From: Pedobacter foliorum
GTDB lineage: Bacteria; Bacteroidota; Bacteroidia; Sphingobacteriales; Sphingobacteriaceae
Assembly (NCBI RefSeq): GCF_013266735.1
Contig: NZ_JABSNU010000006.1
Span: 1 to 64,000 of the forward strand
Length of the DNA stretch: 64,000 nt
Direction: 5' to 3'
The notes beneath the pieces were generated by a model that had not been told where the DNA came from, ran no database searches, and worked only from the letters and a program-made list of their open reading frames with translations. Made by a program: the position numbers and the translations under genes. Below, piece by piece: positions 1 through 7,128 of this stretch; the first letter of the stretch is position 1; every line of letters starts with the position of its first letter.

Positions 1-25
1 GTTTCTCTTCCTCCGAAGCGGGATG

Positions 26-56
26 CAAAAGTAGGAAAATTCCATCAACCTCCAAA
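26..56 (-). promoter_or_regulatory. Bacteroidota-type promoter reading off the left edge
   Basis: On the minus strand TTTG (53-56) is followed after 19 bp by TACTTTTG (26-33), a perfect match to the Bacteroidota TTTG / TAnnTTTG promoter. Transcription would start near 18-20 and leave the window at once. The transcribed leader is C/G-rich (GCATCCCGCTTCGG), which would suit a stable-RNA operon or a highly expressed gene, but the product lies outside the window, so this is inference. Confidence 0.6.
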
Positions 57-176
57 CCCTTTCCCATTATTATTTCATGAATTCTCCTAACTCATTAAAG
101 GCTAGGCAGAAAATTAAATTTACCCTCCGGGCAGGCCATGATCTGCCCGGCTCCCGGGGTAACCCGCCGGGGCATC

Positions 177-264
177 GCCCAGGTTCTACCCAGGCACAAC
201 TCAGGCGATTTACCTCAGCTTGGCCTGGGAAGAGCCTGAGAAACCCCTCAGAAAAGCCTGATTT
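177..264. repeat. 11-bp periodic tandem tract, eight degenerate units
   Basis: Eight consecutive 11-bp units can be laid out without gaps, for example GCCCAGGTTCT, ACCCAGGCACA, ACTCAGGCGAT, then TGGCCTGGGAA, GAGCCTGAGAA, ACCCCTCAGAA. Each carries a CCNAGG/CCTGAG-like core at nearly the same register. The tract is GC-rich in an AT-rich setting and is preceded by a perfect hairpin with arms CCGGGCAG (127-134) and CTGCCCGG (143-150). The same 11-bp period occurs at 23592-23646. The open frame over this region (77-412) has no recognisable family and is treated as chance. Confidence 0.6.
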
Positions 265-371
265 CTCCCCAACCGGTATACAGTCGGCACAGCGCCGGTA
301 CCCAATGGATACCTTACTTTTTTATCTTCAGCTATTAGGTGTATTTATTACCAGTGTTTATTGCGGAATGC

Positions 372-548
372 TGAGCTTGAAGAAGCTGCGAAGCAAAATC
401 AATCACCAATGACAGCGTGCGTTCGCTATACTGAATTCGCCATGCCGGCGAAGGCCGGCATCAGCATCTCTCAAGAGAAAGAAAGCCCTGCTAGTGCGAG
501 GTGCTGACCTCGAAGAAGCTGCGAAGCAAAATAAATTCAGGATGACGA
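372..548. repeat. REP/MITE-like dispersed palindromic element, copy 1
   Basis: This intergenic element shares its core (CTCAAGAGAAAGAAA, then GCTAGTGCGAGG) and its end (AAATAAATTCAGGATGACG) with elements at 22307-22388 and 26474-26578. It contains a perfect hairpin with arms ATGCCGGC (442-449) and GCCGGCAT (454-461). Its end segment, GAAGAAGCTGCGAAGCAAAA, also occurs upstream at about 378-398, so the element is partly duplicated. No coding function is visible. Copies of this kind are probably mobilised in trans or are decayed remnants. Confidence 0.65.
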
Positions 549-690
549 TCGATTATATTATATATACACCTATTATAATCTATACCTATATATGGTATAC
601 ACTATTATATATATACACCTTCACTCTATACATCTTCATTATATATACATCTATATATAGTTATATATATACACCATATATATAAAGGAT
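549..690. repeat. TA-rich low-complexity tract with TATATATACACC repeats
   Basis: The stretch is almost entirely alternating T and A, broken by three copies of a TATATATACACC-like word ending at about 570, 619 and 675. It lies directly after the REP-like element. A 63-codon frame here encodes only Ile/Tyr/Thr low complexity and is not a gene. From 690 to 833 I see nothing further. An easily melted or curved region is possible but unproven. Confidence 0.55.
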
Positions 691-833
691 AGAGCTCCTA
701 CCACACCACAACAACTTCCTGTTTTCTGAAGAACCCAACAAAACCATAACCACACAACAAAAATTTAAACGCTCAACCTCCCAAACAGAAAAATGGATTA
801 TATTTATATACTGATATAATACAATAACTCAAT

Positions 834-1208
834 ATGGATCATAACGACAAATCATTGTCTGCATTCCTCCAGGGGAAATCACCTCACGCGCTTGAACTTT
901 TCAATCACTTTGTTTCCTGCTACCAACAAATTGGCGATATAAAATTTCATGCTACCAAAACAATGATCGCCTTTTCCGCCAGAATCAATTTTGCCTACAT
1001 TATACAGTTTGGCAAAAACTTCATTGATGTTGTATTTCCATTTAAACAGCCATATGAAGAAAACATGTGTTTCCAAAAAATTAAGCTTGTTCCGGGAAGT
1101 AACGATTACAATCACCACCTCCGCATATACTACAAAGAAGACATAAATGACGAGGTAATAATGTACATGAGTATGGCTTATAAAAATGGAAACGTTAAAT
1201 TATGTTAA
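834..1208 (+). CDS. DUF5655-like small protein
   Basis: This 124-residue protein has no signal peptide or membrane segment. Its layout resembles the DUF5655 family: a short helix that places a substrate or partner (HALELFNHFV), a Thr/Lys-Ile-Ala-Phe strand (TKTMIAFSAR), a hydrophobic Phe/Tyr strand, and a late charged strand followed by an amphipathic helix. The molecular function of that family is not established, so none is assigned. It stands alone, with a repeat-rich gap upstream and the bamD promoter downstream. The start is the first ATG of the frame. Codon use looks ordinary for the region. The gene is probably real; the family call is moderate. Confidence 0.6.
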   Translation: MDHNDKSLSAFLQGKSPHALELFNHFVSCYQQIGDIKFHATKTMIAFSARINFAYIIQFGKNFIDVVFPFKQPYEENMCFQKIKLVPGSNDYNHHLRIYYKEDINDEVIMYMSMAYKNGNVKLC

Positions 1209-1260
1209 GCACTTGATAGGATGAATGCCTTTACATAGCTTAGCGTCCTATTATTTTTAA

Positions 1261-1291
1261 TTGACGGTATCGTATTATTAACTTATCTTTG
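1261..1291 (+). promoter_or_regulatory. Promoter of the bamD operon (leaderless or nearly so)
   Basis: TTG (1261-1263), a 20-bp spacer and TATCTTTG (1284-1291) match the Bacteroidota promoter. The predicted start of transcription falls at about 1296-1298, on the bamD ATG itself, so the mRNA would have almost no leader. Confidence 0.6.
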
Positions 1292-1295
1292 CAGA

Positions 1296-2234
1296 ATGTT
1301 TAAAATTAAACACGTATTACTATTAAGTTTCACCATTATAGCCCTTACTATTGCAGGTTGTAAAAGTCAGTTTGAGAAAATCAGACTGAGCAACGACGTA
1401 GCTAAAAAGTATCAGGAGGCTATGAAGCTATACAACAAAAAGAATTATTCTAAGGCATTGATCTTATTTGAAGACTTGTCTCAAAAATACAGAGGAAGAG
1501 CTGAAGCAGAAGAATTGAACTATTATTACGCTTTAACTCTTTACAAACTAAGAGATTACACCACTGCAAGATATCAATTTAAATCATTCGCTGATAGTTA
1601 TCCGACTAGTAAATACGCTGAAGAATGTAGATATATGAGCGCTTATTGCTATTATCTGGATTCTCCAAGACCTAGTTTAGATCAGGAAAATACTTACAAA
1701 GCGATTGATGCATTACAGCTTTTCATCAACTTTTATCCAAAAAGTGAACGTGCTGTTGAGGCCGCAAAATACATTGGTATTCTACGTACAAAACTTGAAG
1801 ATAAAGCCTACGCTAATGCTAAAATGTATTACGAAATAGGTGGTAATGGTGGTGAAGCATCTAACTACAGAGCAGCTGTTATCGCATTAAAAAATGCGCA
1901 AATCGATTATCCAGATATTAAATATGCTGAGGAAATGGATTTGTTAATGATCAAATCGCAATATGCTTTTGCAAAAAATAGCATCGAGGATCGTCAGGAA
2001 GACCGTTACAATGAAGCTATTACATATGCTAATGAATTTGTAGAAGCTCATCCTGAAAGTAAACTCTTAAAGGAAGTAAACGGCTTAAAAAAAGACAGTG
2101 AATCTGGAATAGAAAGTGCTAAACGCTTTATAGCTGAACGCCTTGCTAATTACGAAAAATATAAATCTCAATTAACAAAAGAAGCTAAAAGAGATAGTAC
2201 TGCAACTAATACAATTAAAACCCCCAACAGATAA
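1296..2234 (+). CDS. bamD: Outer membrane protein assembly factor BamD (lipoprotein)
   Basis: BamD is the lipoprotein of the BAM complex, which folds beta-barrels into the outer membrane. The 312-residue product starts with a lipoprotein signal peptide ending in a lipobox (TIAGC, Cys22). TPR helices follow, with the typical TPR words AMKLYNKKNYSKALILFEDL and YEEC-like turns through about residue 250, and a charged C-terminal tail. The size and TPR layout fit the Bacteroidota BamD/YfiO family. The stop codon overlaps the rpoZ start by one base (TAATG), so the two are translationally coupled. It heads a housekeeping operon with rpoZ, coaBC and the DUF4835 gene. A leaderless promoter lies directly upstream. 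Confidence 0.92.
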   Translation: MFKIKHVLLLSFTIIALTIAGCKSQFEKIRLSNDVAKKYQEAMKLYNKKNYSKALILFEDLSQKYRGRAEAEELNYYYALTLYKLRDYTTARYQFKSFADSYPTSKYAEECRYMSAYCYYLDSPRPSLDQENTYKAIDALQLFINFYPKSERAVEAAKYIGILRTKLEDKAYANAKMYYEIGGNGGEASNYRAAVIALKNAQIDYPDIKYAEEMDLLMIKSQYAFAKNSIEDRQEDRYNEAITYANEFVEAHPESKLLKEVNGLKKDSESGIESAKRFIAERLANYEKYKSQLTKEAKRDSTATNTIKTPNR

Positions 2235-2560
2235 TGAATACGAATAAACCCGCAATACCAAATACTACGGTTACTAGAAATGTTAATGATCTGGATCAAA
2301 AAACCGGAAACATCTATGAGTCTTTAGTAATTATTTCTAAAAGGGCTAATCAGATTTCTAATAACATGAAAGAAGAGCTTCACGGCAAATTAGCTGAGTT
2401 TGCATCTTCTAACGATAATCTTGAAGAGATTTTTGAGAACAGGGAGCAAATTGAAATCAGCAAGCACTATGAGCGTTTACCAAAACCTTCATTAATTGCT
2501 ATTGACGAATTCCTGAACGATAAAATTTATCACAGAAATCCTGCTAAAGAGCAACAATAA
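2234..2560 (+). CDS. rpoZ: DNA-directed RNA polymerase subunit omega
   Basis: Omega is the small RNA polymerase subunit that helps assembly of the beta-prime subunit. This 108-residue protein belongs to the Bacteroidota type, which resembles archaeal/eukaryotic RpoK/Rpb6 more than E. coli omega. The conserved helix with NIYESLVIISKRANQI and the later YERLPKPSLIAIDEF segment are visible. No signal peptide is present. It overlaps bamD by one base and lies 21 bp before coaBC. This bamD-rpoZ-coaBC order is familiar in Bacteroidota and supports the call. Confidence 0.88.
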   Translation: MNTNKPAIPNTTVTRNVNDLDQKTGNIYESLVIISKRANQISNNMKEELHGKLAEFASSNDNLEEIFENREQIEISKHYERLPKPSLIAIDEFLNDKIYHRNPAKEQQ

Positions 2561-2581
2561 TATCACGCATAGGTATTAACC

Positions 2582-3775
2582 ATGCTAAAAGATAAAAACA
2601 TCATTCTAGGCGTTTGCGGCAGCATTGCGGCATACAAATCAGCAACACTGGTAAGATTACTGGTAAAAGCTGGCGCAAACGTCAAAGTAATTCTTACTGC
2701 AGACGCGGCAAATTTCATTACTCCGCTAACTCTTGCAACCTTATCAAAACATCCTGTCTACACTCAATACTTCGAAGAAGAAACCGGAGTTTGGAGTAAT
2801 CATGTCGAGTTAGGTCTTTGGGCCGACTATATGCTGGTTGCCCCTGCTAGTGCAAATACATTAGCCAAAATGGCTACAGGACTGTGCGACAATTTACTTA
2901 CCGCAGTTTACCTTTCTGCAAAATGCCCTGTATTGGTTGCTCCGGCAATGGATCTGGACATGTGGAAACATGAAACCACCCAAACTAATATAGAAAAGCT
3001 TCTATCCTATGGCAACCTCCTTATTGCCCCAGGCAAAGGAGAACTAGCTAGTGGTTTGTATGGCGAAGGTAGAATGGCTGAGCCCGAAGAGATTGTTTCA
3101 TTTCTATCAGAAACAATCCGCAAAGACCTTCCCCTATTAGGAAAAAAGGTATTGGTAACAGCCGGCCCTACTTACGAGGCTATAGATCCTGTACGCTTTA
3201 TAGGCAATCATTCCTCTGGTAAAATGGGTTTTGCCATTGCTGATCGGTTTGCAAGCTTAGGGGCTGATGTAACATTAATTACTGGGCCAACGGCTGAAAA
3301 AAGTACCCAACAACTCAACAGAATTGATGTAGTAAGTGCTGCACAAATGCTTGCAGCTTGCAAAAAAGCTTTCTCCGATGTGCAAATCACGGTAATGAGT
3401 GCCGCAGTGGCTGATTATACTCCCGTTACCACAGCAAGTCAAAAGATAAAGAAAACAAGCAGTGAATTTAGTCTGGAGTTAAAAAAAACTGAAGATATCC
3501 TTGCAACTTTAGGTAAGTTAAAAACCAAAAATCAACTACTTGTTGGTTTTGCTTTAGAGACTGAAAATGAGGAGGAACACGCTAAGGGAAAGCTTACCAG
3601 AAAAAATCTCGACCTCATTGTTCTTAACTCCTTAAATGATAAAGGTGCCGGATTTAAAATGGATACCAATAAAATAACTATCTTTAATAAAGCATTTGAG
3701 AAAACAGTTTTTGAAATGAAATCTAAAACTGAGGTCGCCAAAGACATTTGCAGTGAAATTTTAAAGCTTATCTAA
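2582..3775 (+). CDS. coaBC: Bifunctional phosphopantothenoylcysteine decarboxylase / phosphopantothenate-cysteine ligase
   Basis: CoaBC joins cysteine to 4'-phosphopantothenate (CoaB) and decarboxylates the product to 4'-phosphopantetheine (CoaC) in coenzyme A synthesis. The 397 residues cover both domains. The N-terminal flavodoxin-like CoaC domain (about 1-180) has the catalytic His (HVEL, His74), the FMN-binding ASANT (89-93) and a substrate clamp PAMDLDMW near 121-128, with Asp where many homologues have Asn. The C-terminal CoaB domain (about 186-397) has VLVTAGPTYEAIDPVRFI, the nucleotide-binding NHSSGKMG and AAVADYTP. It is cytosolic. The DUF4835 gene starts two bases after the stop. 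Confidence 0.95.
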   Translation: MLKDKNIILGVCGSIAAYKSATLVRLLVKAGANVKVILTADAANFITPLTLATLSKHPVYTQYFEEETGVWSNHVELGLWADYMLVAPASANTLAKMATGLCDNLLTAVYLSAKCPVLVAPAMDLDMWKHETTQTNIEKLLSYGNLLIAPGKGELASGLYGEGRMAEPEEIVSFLSETIRKDLPLLGKKVLVTAGPTYEAIDPVRFIGNHSSGKMGFAIADRFASLGADVTLITGPTAEKSTQQLNRIDVVSAAQMLAACKKAFSDVQITVMSAAVADYTPVTTASQKIKKTSSEFSLELKKTEDILATLGKLKTKNQLLVGFALETENEEEHAKGKLTRKNLDLIVLNSLNDKGAGFKMDTNKITIFNKAFEKTVFEMKSKTEVAKDICSEILKLI

Positions 3776-3777
3776 GC

Positions 3778-4722
3778 ATGATAAAACGCTACTTACTTAT
3801 TTTATTTTCCCTTTTTACTTGTCAAACCTTTGTTAATGCGCAAGAACTAAATGCAAGAGTTCAAGTTCAGGCTCCTACTGTTCCTAATATGGACAGGAGA
3901 AATCTGGAAGTGCTTGAAACTACGTTAAGGGAATTTTTGAATAACAATAAGTGGAGTAACGAAACCTATACACCTCAGGAACGTATCGAGTGTAATTTTG
4001 TAATCACGATAACTGACTGGGACGGTAGTTCTGCCTACAAAGCAGAAGCTCAGCTTCAATCGAGCAGACCCGTTTATGCATCTGCTTACAACAGTACTTT
4101 ACTTAACTTAAGCGACAAAGATTTCGATTTCAATTATGCTGAGGGGCAGTCTTTAGACTTTTCTGATCAGACCTACATTTCTAACCTTAGCTCTCTGCTG
4201 AGTTTTTATGCCTACACCATTATTGGATTAGATAAGGATAGCTTTAGCAGCCTTGGTGGCACTCCGTATTACAAAAAGGCATCTACCATTCTAAACAATG
4301 CTCAAGTATCTCCAAATAAAGGCTGGAAAGCTTTTGATGGATTGCGTAACCGCTACTGGCTAAATGAAAACCTGTTAAATAAGTCGTTTGAAGATCTTAG
4401 GGCTTTCATCTATGATTATCATTTCAATGGGCTTGATCGCTTGCAAGACAATACAGGCAGAGGTGTTAAAAAGATGATTACCTTACTAAGCGGGTTAAAA
4501 CAAATGGACAAACAAAAGTTGGGTTCTATTTTCCCTAACTTTTACTTTTCTACTAAGGCCGATGAGGTGGTAAATGTGTTTTCTATCCCTACCGGAGATC
4601 CAACAGATCGTATAAAAGCCTACAACTTGCTTGTGCTAATTGATCCGGCTAACATCAACAAATACGAATCGCTTAACCAAGCGGTGGCTCCTCTTAATCA
4701 AGGGCTTAAAAAAAATCAGTAA
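3778..4722 (+). CDS. DUF4835 family exported protein (PorD-like in some annotations)
   Basis: This 314-residue protein has a clear Sec signal peptide (about residues 1-21, ending FVNAQ), so it acts in the periplasm or outer membrane. It matches the Bacteroidota family DUF4835 in length and layout: ELNARVQVQAPTV at the mature N-terminus, a double-psi-like beta region around residues 60-110, and the segment GWKAFDGLRNRYWLNENLLN. The biochemical role is unknown. I recall that some annotation sources link the family to type IX secretion as PorD, but the sequence does not show this. It is the last gene of the bamD-rpoZ-coaBC run, only 2 bp after coaBC. Confidence 0.82.
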   Translation: MIKRYLLILFSLFTCQTFVNAQELNARVQVQAPTVPNMDRRNLEVLETTLREFLNNNKWSNETYTPQERIECNFVITITDWDGSSAYKAEAQLQSSRPVYASAYNSTLLNLSDKDFDFNYAEGQSLDFSDQTYISNLSSLLSFYAYTIIGLDKDSFSSLGGTPYYKKASTILNNAQVSPNKGWKAFDGLRNRYWLNENLLNKSFEDLRAFIYDYHFNGLDRLQDNTGRGVKKMITLLSGLKQMDKQKLGSIFPNFYFSTKADEVVNVFSIPTGDPTDRIKAYNLLVLIDPANINKYESLNQAVAPLNQGLKKNQ

Positions 4723-4739
4723 AAAAATGTTAAATATAT

Positions 4740-4787
4740 TTTGTTTATACGAATACATTCGTACATTTGAATACGAAACAATTCGTA
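4740..4787 (+). promoter_or_regulatory. blaI promoter with two tandem 16-bp operators
   Basis: TTTG (4740-4743), 18 bp, then TACATTTG (4762-4769) forms a consensus Bacteroidota promoter. Two dyads cover it: TACGAATACATTCGTA (4748-4763, 7-bp arms) between and over the promoter boxes, and TACGAAACAATTCGTA (4772-4787, 6-bp arms) over the predicted transcription start. They lie 24 bp apart, start to start. This is the arrangement expected of autorepression by the BlaI-type regulator encoded at once downstream; the binding itself is inferred. Confidence 0.7.
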
Positions 4788-4797
4788 TAAGCAAAAT

Positions 4798-5178
4798 ATG
4801 ACTATATCCACAAACCTTAAGCCTACAGAAAGCGAATTAGAAATCTTACAGATACTATGGGAAAAAGGTAATTGTACGGTAAGAGACGTTCATGAAATCT
4901 TAGAGAAAAGTAAAGATTCTGGTTATACTACTACATTAAAGCTAATGCAGATTATGCACGAAAAAGGATTAGTAGCTCGTGATACCTCTTCTAAAACTCA
5001 CATCTATACTTCACTGGTAAATCAGCAAAAGACTGAACAACACCTGGTAAATAAAATGATCGATAATGTTTTTAACGGATCGGCGGCGAGATTGGTAATG
5101 CAGGCACTTGGAAACCATACTGCAAGTAAGGATGAAATTGATTCGATAAAAAAATATCTTGATGAATTAAGCAAATAA
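4798..5178 (+). CDS. BlaI/MecI/CopY-family transcriptional repressor
   Basis: This 126-residue protein is a winged-helix repressor of the BlaI/MecI family. Residues 7-75 form the DNA-binding domain (ESELEILQILWEKG, then CTVRDVHEILE and YTTTLKLMQIMHEKGLV). The C-terminal part (VFNGSAARLVMQAL and a final helix) is the dimerisation region where family members are cut by their partner protease. It probably binds the paired TACGAA-TTCGTA dyads just upstream and so represses itself and the M56 gene 27 bp downstream. Its true inducer is unknown; there is no beta-lactamase nearby. The module sits between a housekeeping operon and recN and has its own promoter and terminator. Confidence 0.9.
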   Translation: MTISTNLKPTESELEILQILWEKGNCTVRDVHEILEKSKDSGYTTTLKLMQIMHEKGLVARDTSSKTHIYTSLVNQQKTEQHLVNKMIDNVFNGSAARLVMQALGNHTASKDEIDSIKKYLDELSK

Positions 5179-5205
5179 TCAACCTTAAGAACCAAACTCA
5201 AAGAT

Positions 5206-6981
5206 ATGGAAGCAATAGTAAACAGCCTGATTAAAGCTACCGGATGGAGCATTTTCCACTCCTTATGGCAGGGCGCAATCGTTTATGGCGTACTTATAGC
5301 CATCACAAGTGCATTTCCTAAAATAAATGCAAAAATTAAGCACAACCTTGCCTATGGGGCATTATGCCTTATATTTTTAGGGTTCTGTATCACCTTCTTT
5401 TCAATATTTAAGCTTCCTACAAATAGCGTGGCCGTTGCAACAAATCAAGCAACCAACATTGCACAGAACGAATACCTGATCCATTTACCTCAGGATATGA
5501 GCAGCATAACGGAAAACTTTTTCCCTTATCTGGTAAGCATATATAGCATAGGACTATTATTTCAACTGTTTCTTTTAGGTGTTGGCTATAAAAAACTAAT
5601 TGATTTAAAATGGGCCGAACGTAATCCAGTACCTGCTACATGGCTTCCTGTTTTTGAATCAATGGTGGCCAAGCTAAATCTTCGTCAGAATATTGAATTC
5701 TATTTGTCTTCAAGAGTGAATGTTCCCTTGGTTATCGGTTACTTGAAACCTGTAGTACTGTTTCCGGTTGCCCTGGCCTCACAACTTGATATAAAACAAG
5801 TTGAAGCAATATTAATACATGAGCTTTCGCATATACGCCGAAACGACTACCTATTAAATCTTATAAAAACCGGTATTGAAACAATACTATTCTTTAATCC
5901 ATTTGTATGGTTAGGTGGCCGATTAATAAATATAGAACGTGAACATGCCTGCGATGATCTTGTATTAAAGTTCACCGGCAATCCGCTAACCTACGCACAT
6001 GCGCTTTTAAAACTTGAAATATTAAAAAACAAAACCACTCCTGCCCTATCTATGGCGGCAACAGGGGATAATCAACATTTGTATCAACGAATTAAAAGAA
6101 TAACTGATATGAAAACGAATTATATGAATGCCAAACAACAGATTTTGGCAATAACACTAACAATAGCAACTATAATATCATTAGCTTGGATTAGTCCTGC
6201 TAAAAAAGCACCGGTTGTAAATAAGGAGCGCAAAATCAGCAAAAAAATAGAAGTTGAAGGAATAGCTATAAAATCCAAAATACAAATCTTGCCGGTAGCT
6301 GTGCATACTAAAGATTGTGATGGAAATTTAGCCAAAACAGATACCACAAAGAAAAAAAACAAGTTTAAGATTGTTACAGTTGATGCTAAGGGGAATAAAG
6401 TAGAATACAATTCTCTTAAAGAAATGCCTGACAGCTTAAAACAGGAAGTAGTAAATGAGTCGTTTATAAATGATTTCAAGTTTGACTTTAAATTTGATAT
6501 AGACTCAATAACAAATGCAAGTATGGCATTTATGAAATCTCCTGAGTTTAAACAACAACTAAAAGATGTGCAAAAGAATGCAGCTGAAATGGCTAAACAT
6601 TTCAATTCCGCTGAATGGAAAAAACAACAAGCTGAAATTCAAAAGAATGCATCTGAAATGGCTATGAAAGTTGCTCAGGATATGCGCAAACAATTTAATT
6701 CTCCTGAATGGAAAAAACAGCAGGCTGATATTCAAAAAAGTGCTTTAGAAATGAGCAAAAAATTCAACTCTGATGAATGGAAAAAACAACAAGCTGATAT
6801 CAAAAAAAGCATGGAGGACTTACATTCAAAAATGAACTCACCTGAGTTTAAGAAAGAGATGGAAGAAATAAAAGAACTAAAAAACTCAGATGAATATAAA
6901 GAGCTAAAAAGCAAATTTGAAAAAGGAGTTGACAGCATTAAAAAGAAAAAAGGGATCAAATCAGATATGCAGGTAAATTAA
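5206..6981 (+). CDS. M56 (BlaR1/MecR1-like) membrane metallopeptidase with repetitive C-terminal tail
   Basis: Family members sense an envelope signal and cleave the cognate BlaI repressor. The first 330 residues hold hydrophobic segments near 15-60 and 95-125, the zinc site HELSH (205-209), a second-ligand segment REHACDD and a last membrane segment (ILAITLTIATIISLAWI). The product is 591 residues long, but it lacks the penicillin-binding sensor domain with its SxxK motif found in BlaR1. Instead, residues 445-575 are a Lys/Gln/Glu-rich helical tail with a 23-residue repeat that begins with words such as NSPEWKKQQADIQKSA; one unit is 31 residues long. It is co-transcribed with blaI and ends in a strong terminator. 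Sensing by the tail is a guess. Confidence 0.87.
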   Translation: MEAIVNSLIKATGWSIFHSLWQGAIVYGVLIAITSAFPKINAKIKHNLAYGALCLIFLGFCITFFSIFKLPTNSVAVATNQATNIAQNEYLIHLPQDMSSITENFFPYLVSIYSIGLLFQLFLLGVGYKKLIDLKWAERNPVPATWLPVFESMVAKLNLRQNIEFYLSSRVNVPLVIGYLKPVVLFPVALASQLDIKQVEAILIHELSHIRRNDYLLNLIKTGIETILFFNPFVWLGGRLINIEREHACDDLVLKFTGNPLTYAHALLKLEILKNKTTPALSMAATGDNQHLYQRIKRITDMKTNYMNAKQQILAITLTIATIISLAWISPAKKAPVVNKERKISKKIEVEGIAIKSKIQILPVAVHTKDCDGNLAKTDTTKKKNKFKIVTVDAKGNKVEYNSLKEMPDSLKQEVVNESFINDFKFDFKFDIDSITNASMAFMKSPEFKQQLKDVQKNAAEMAKHFNSAEWKKQQAEIQKNASEMAMKVAQDMRKQFNSPEWKKQQADIQKSALEMSKKFNSDEWKKQQADIKKSMEDLHSKMNSPEFKKEMEEIKELKNSDEYKELKSKFEKGVDSIKKKKGIKSDMQVN

Positions 6982-7049
6982 TTGCACTTAAATATCAAGG
7001 AGATTGTTTCCTAATAAGCATTAAACCACACAATAAAATTAGATTGAGG

Positions 7050-7075
7050 GCAGAAGAGAAATCTTCTGCTTTTTT
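7050..7075 (+). terminator. Rho-independent terminator of the blaI-M56 operon
   Basis: Arms GCAGAAGA (7050-7057) and TCTTCTGC (7062-7069) with a GAAA tetraloop are followed by six T. It separates the operon from recN. Confidence 0.9.
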
Positions 7076-7128
7076 GTTTGCAAGAATAAACTACCATTGG
7101 TTAAGTTTTCATAATTTAGCAGAGTAAT

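Noticed and set aside
77..412. 111-codon open frame at the left edge
   Set aside because: It runs through the 11-bp repeat tract and into the REP-like element, has no recognisable domain and a composition unlike the neighbouring genes; best explained by chance in GC-rich repeat DNA.
494..685. 63-codon open frame rich in Ile, Tyr and Thr
   Set aside because: It only translates the TA-rich low-complexity tract and begins inside the repeat element.
4798..6981. A beta-lactam resistance operon
   Set aside because: There is no beta-lactamase or PBP gene next to it, and the M56 protein lacks the penicillin-binding sensor domain.
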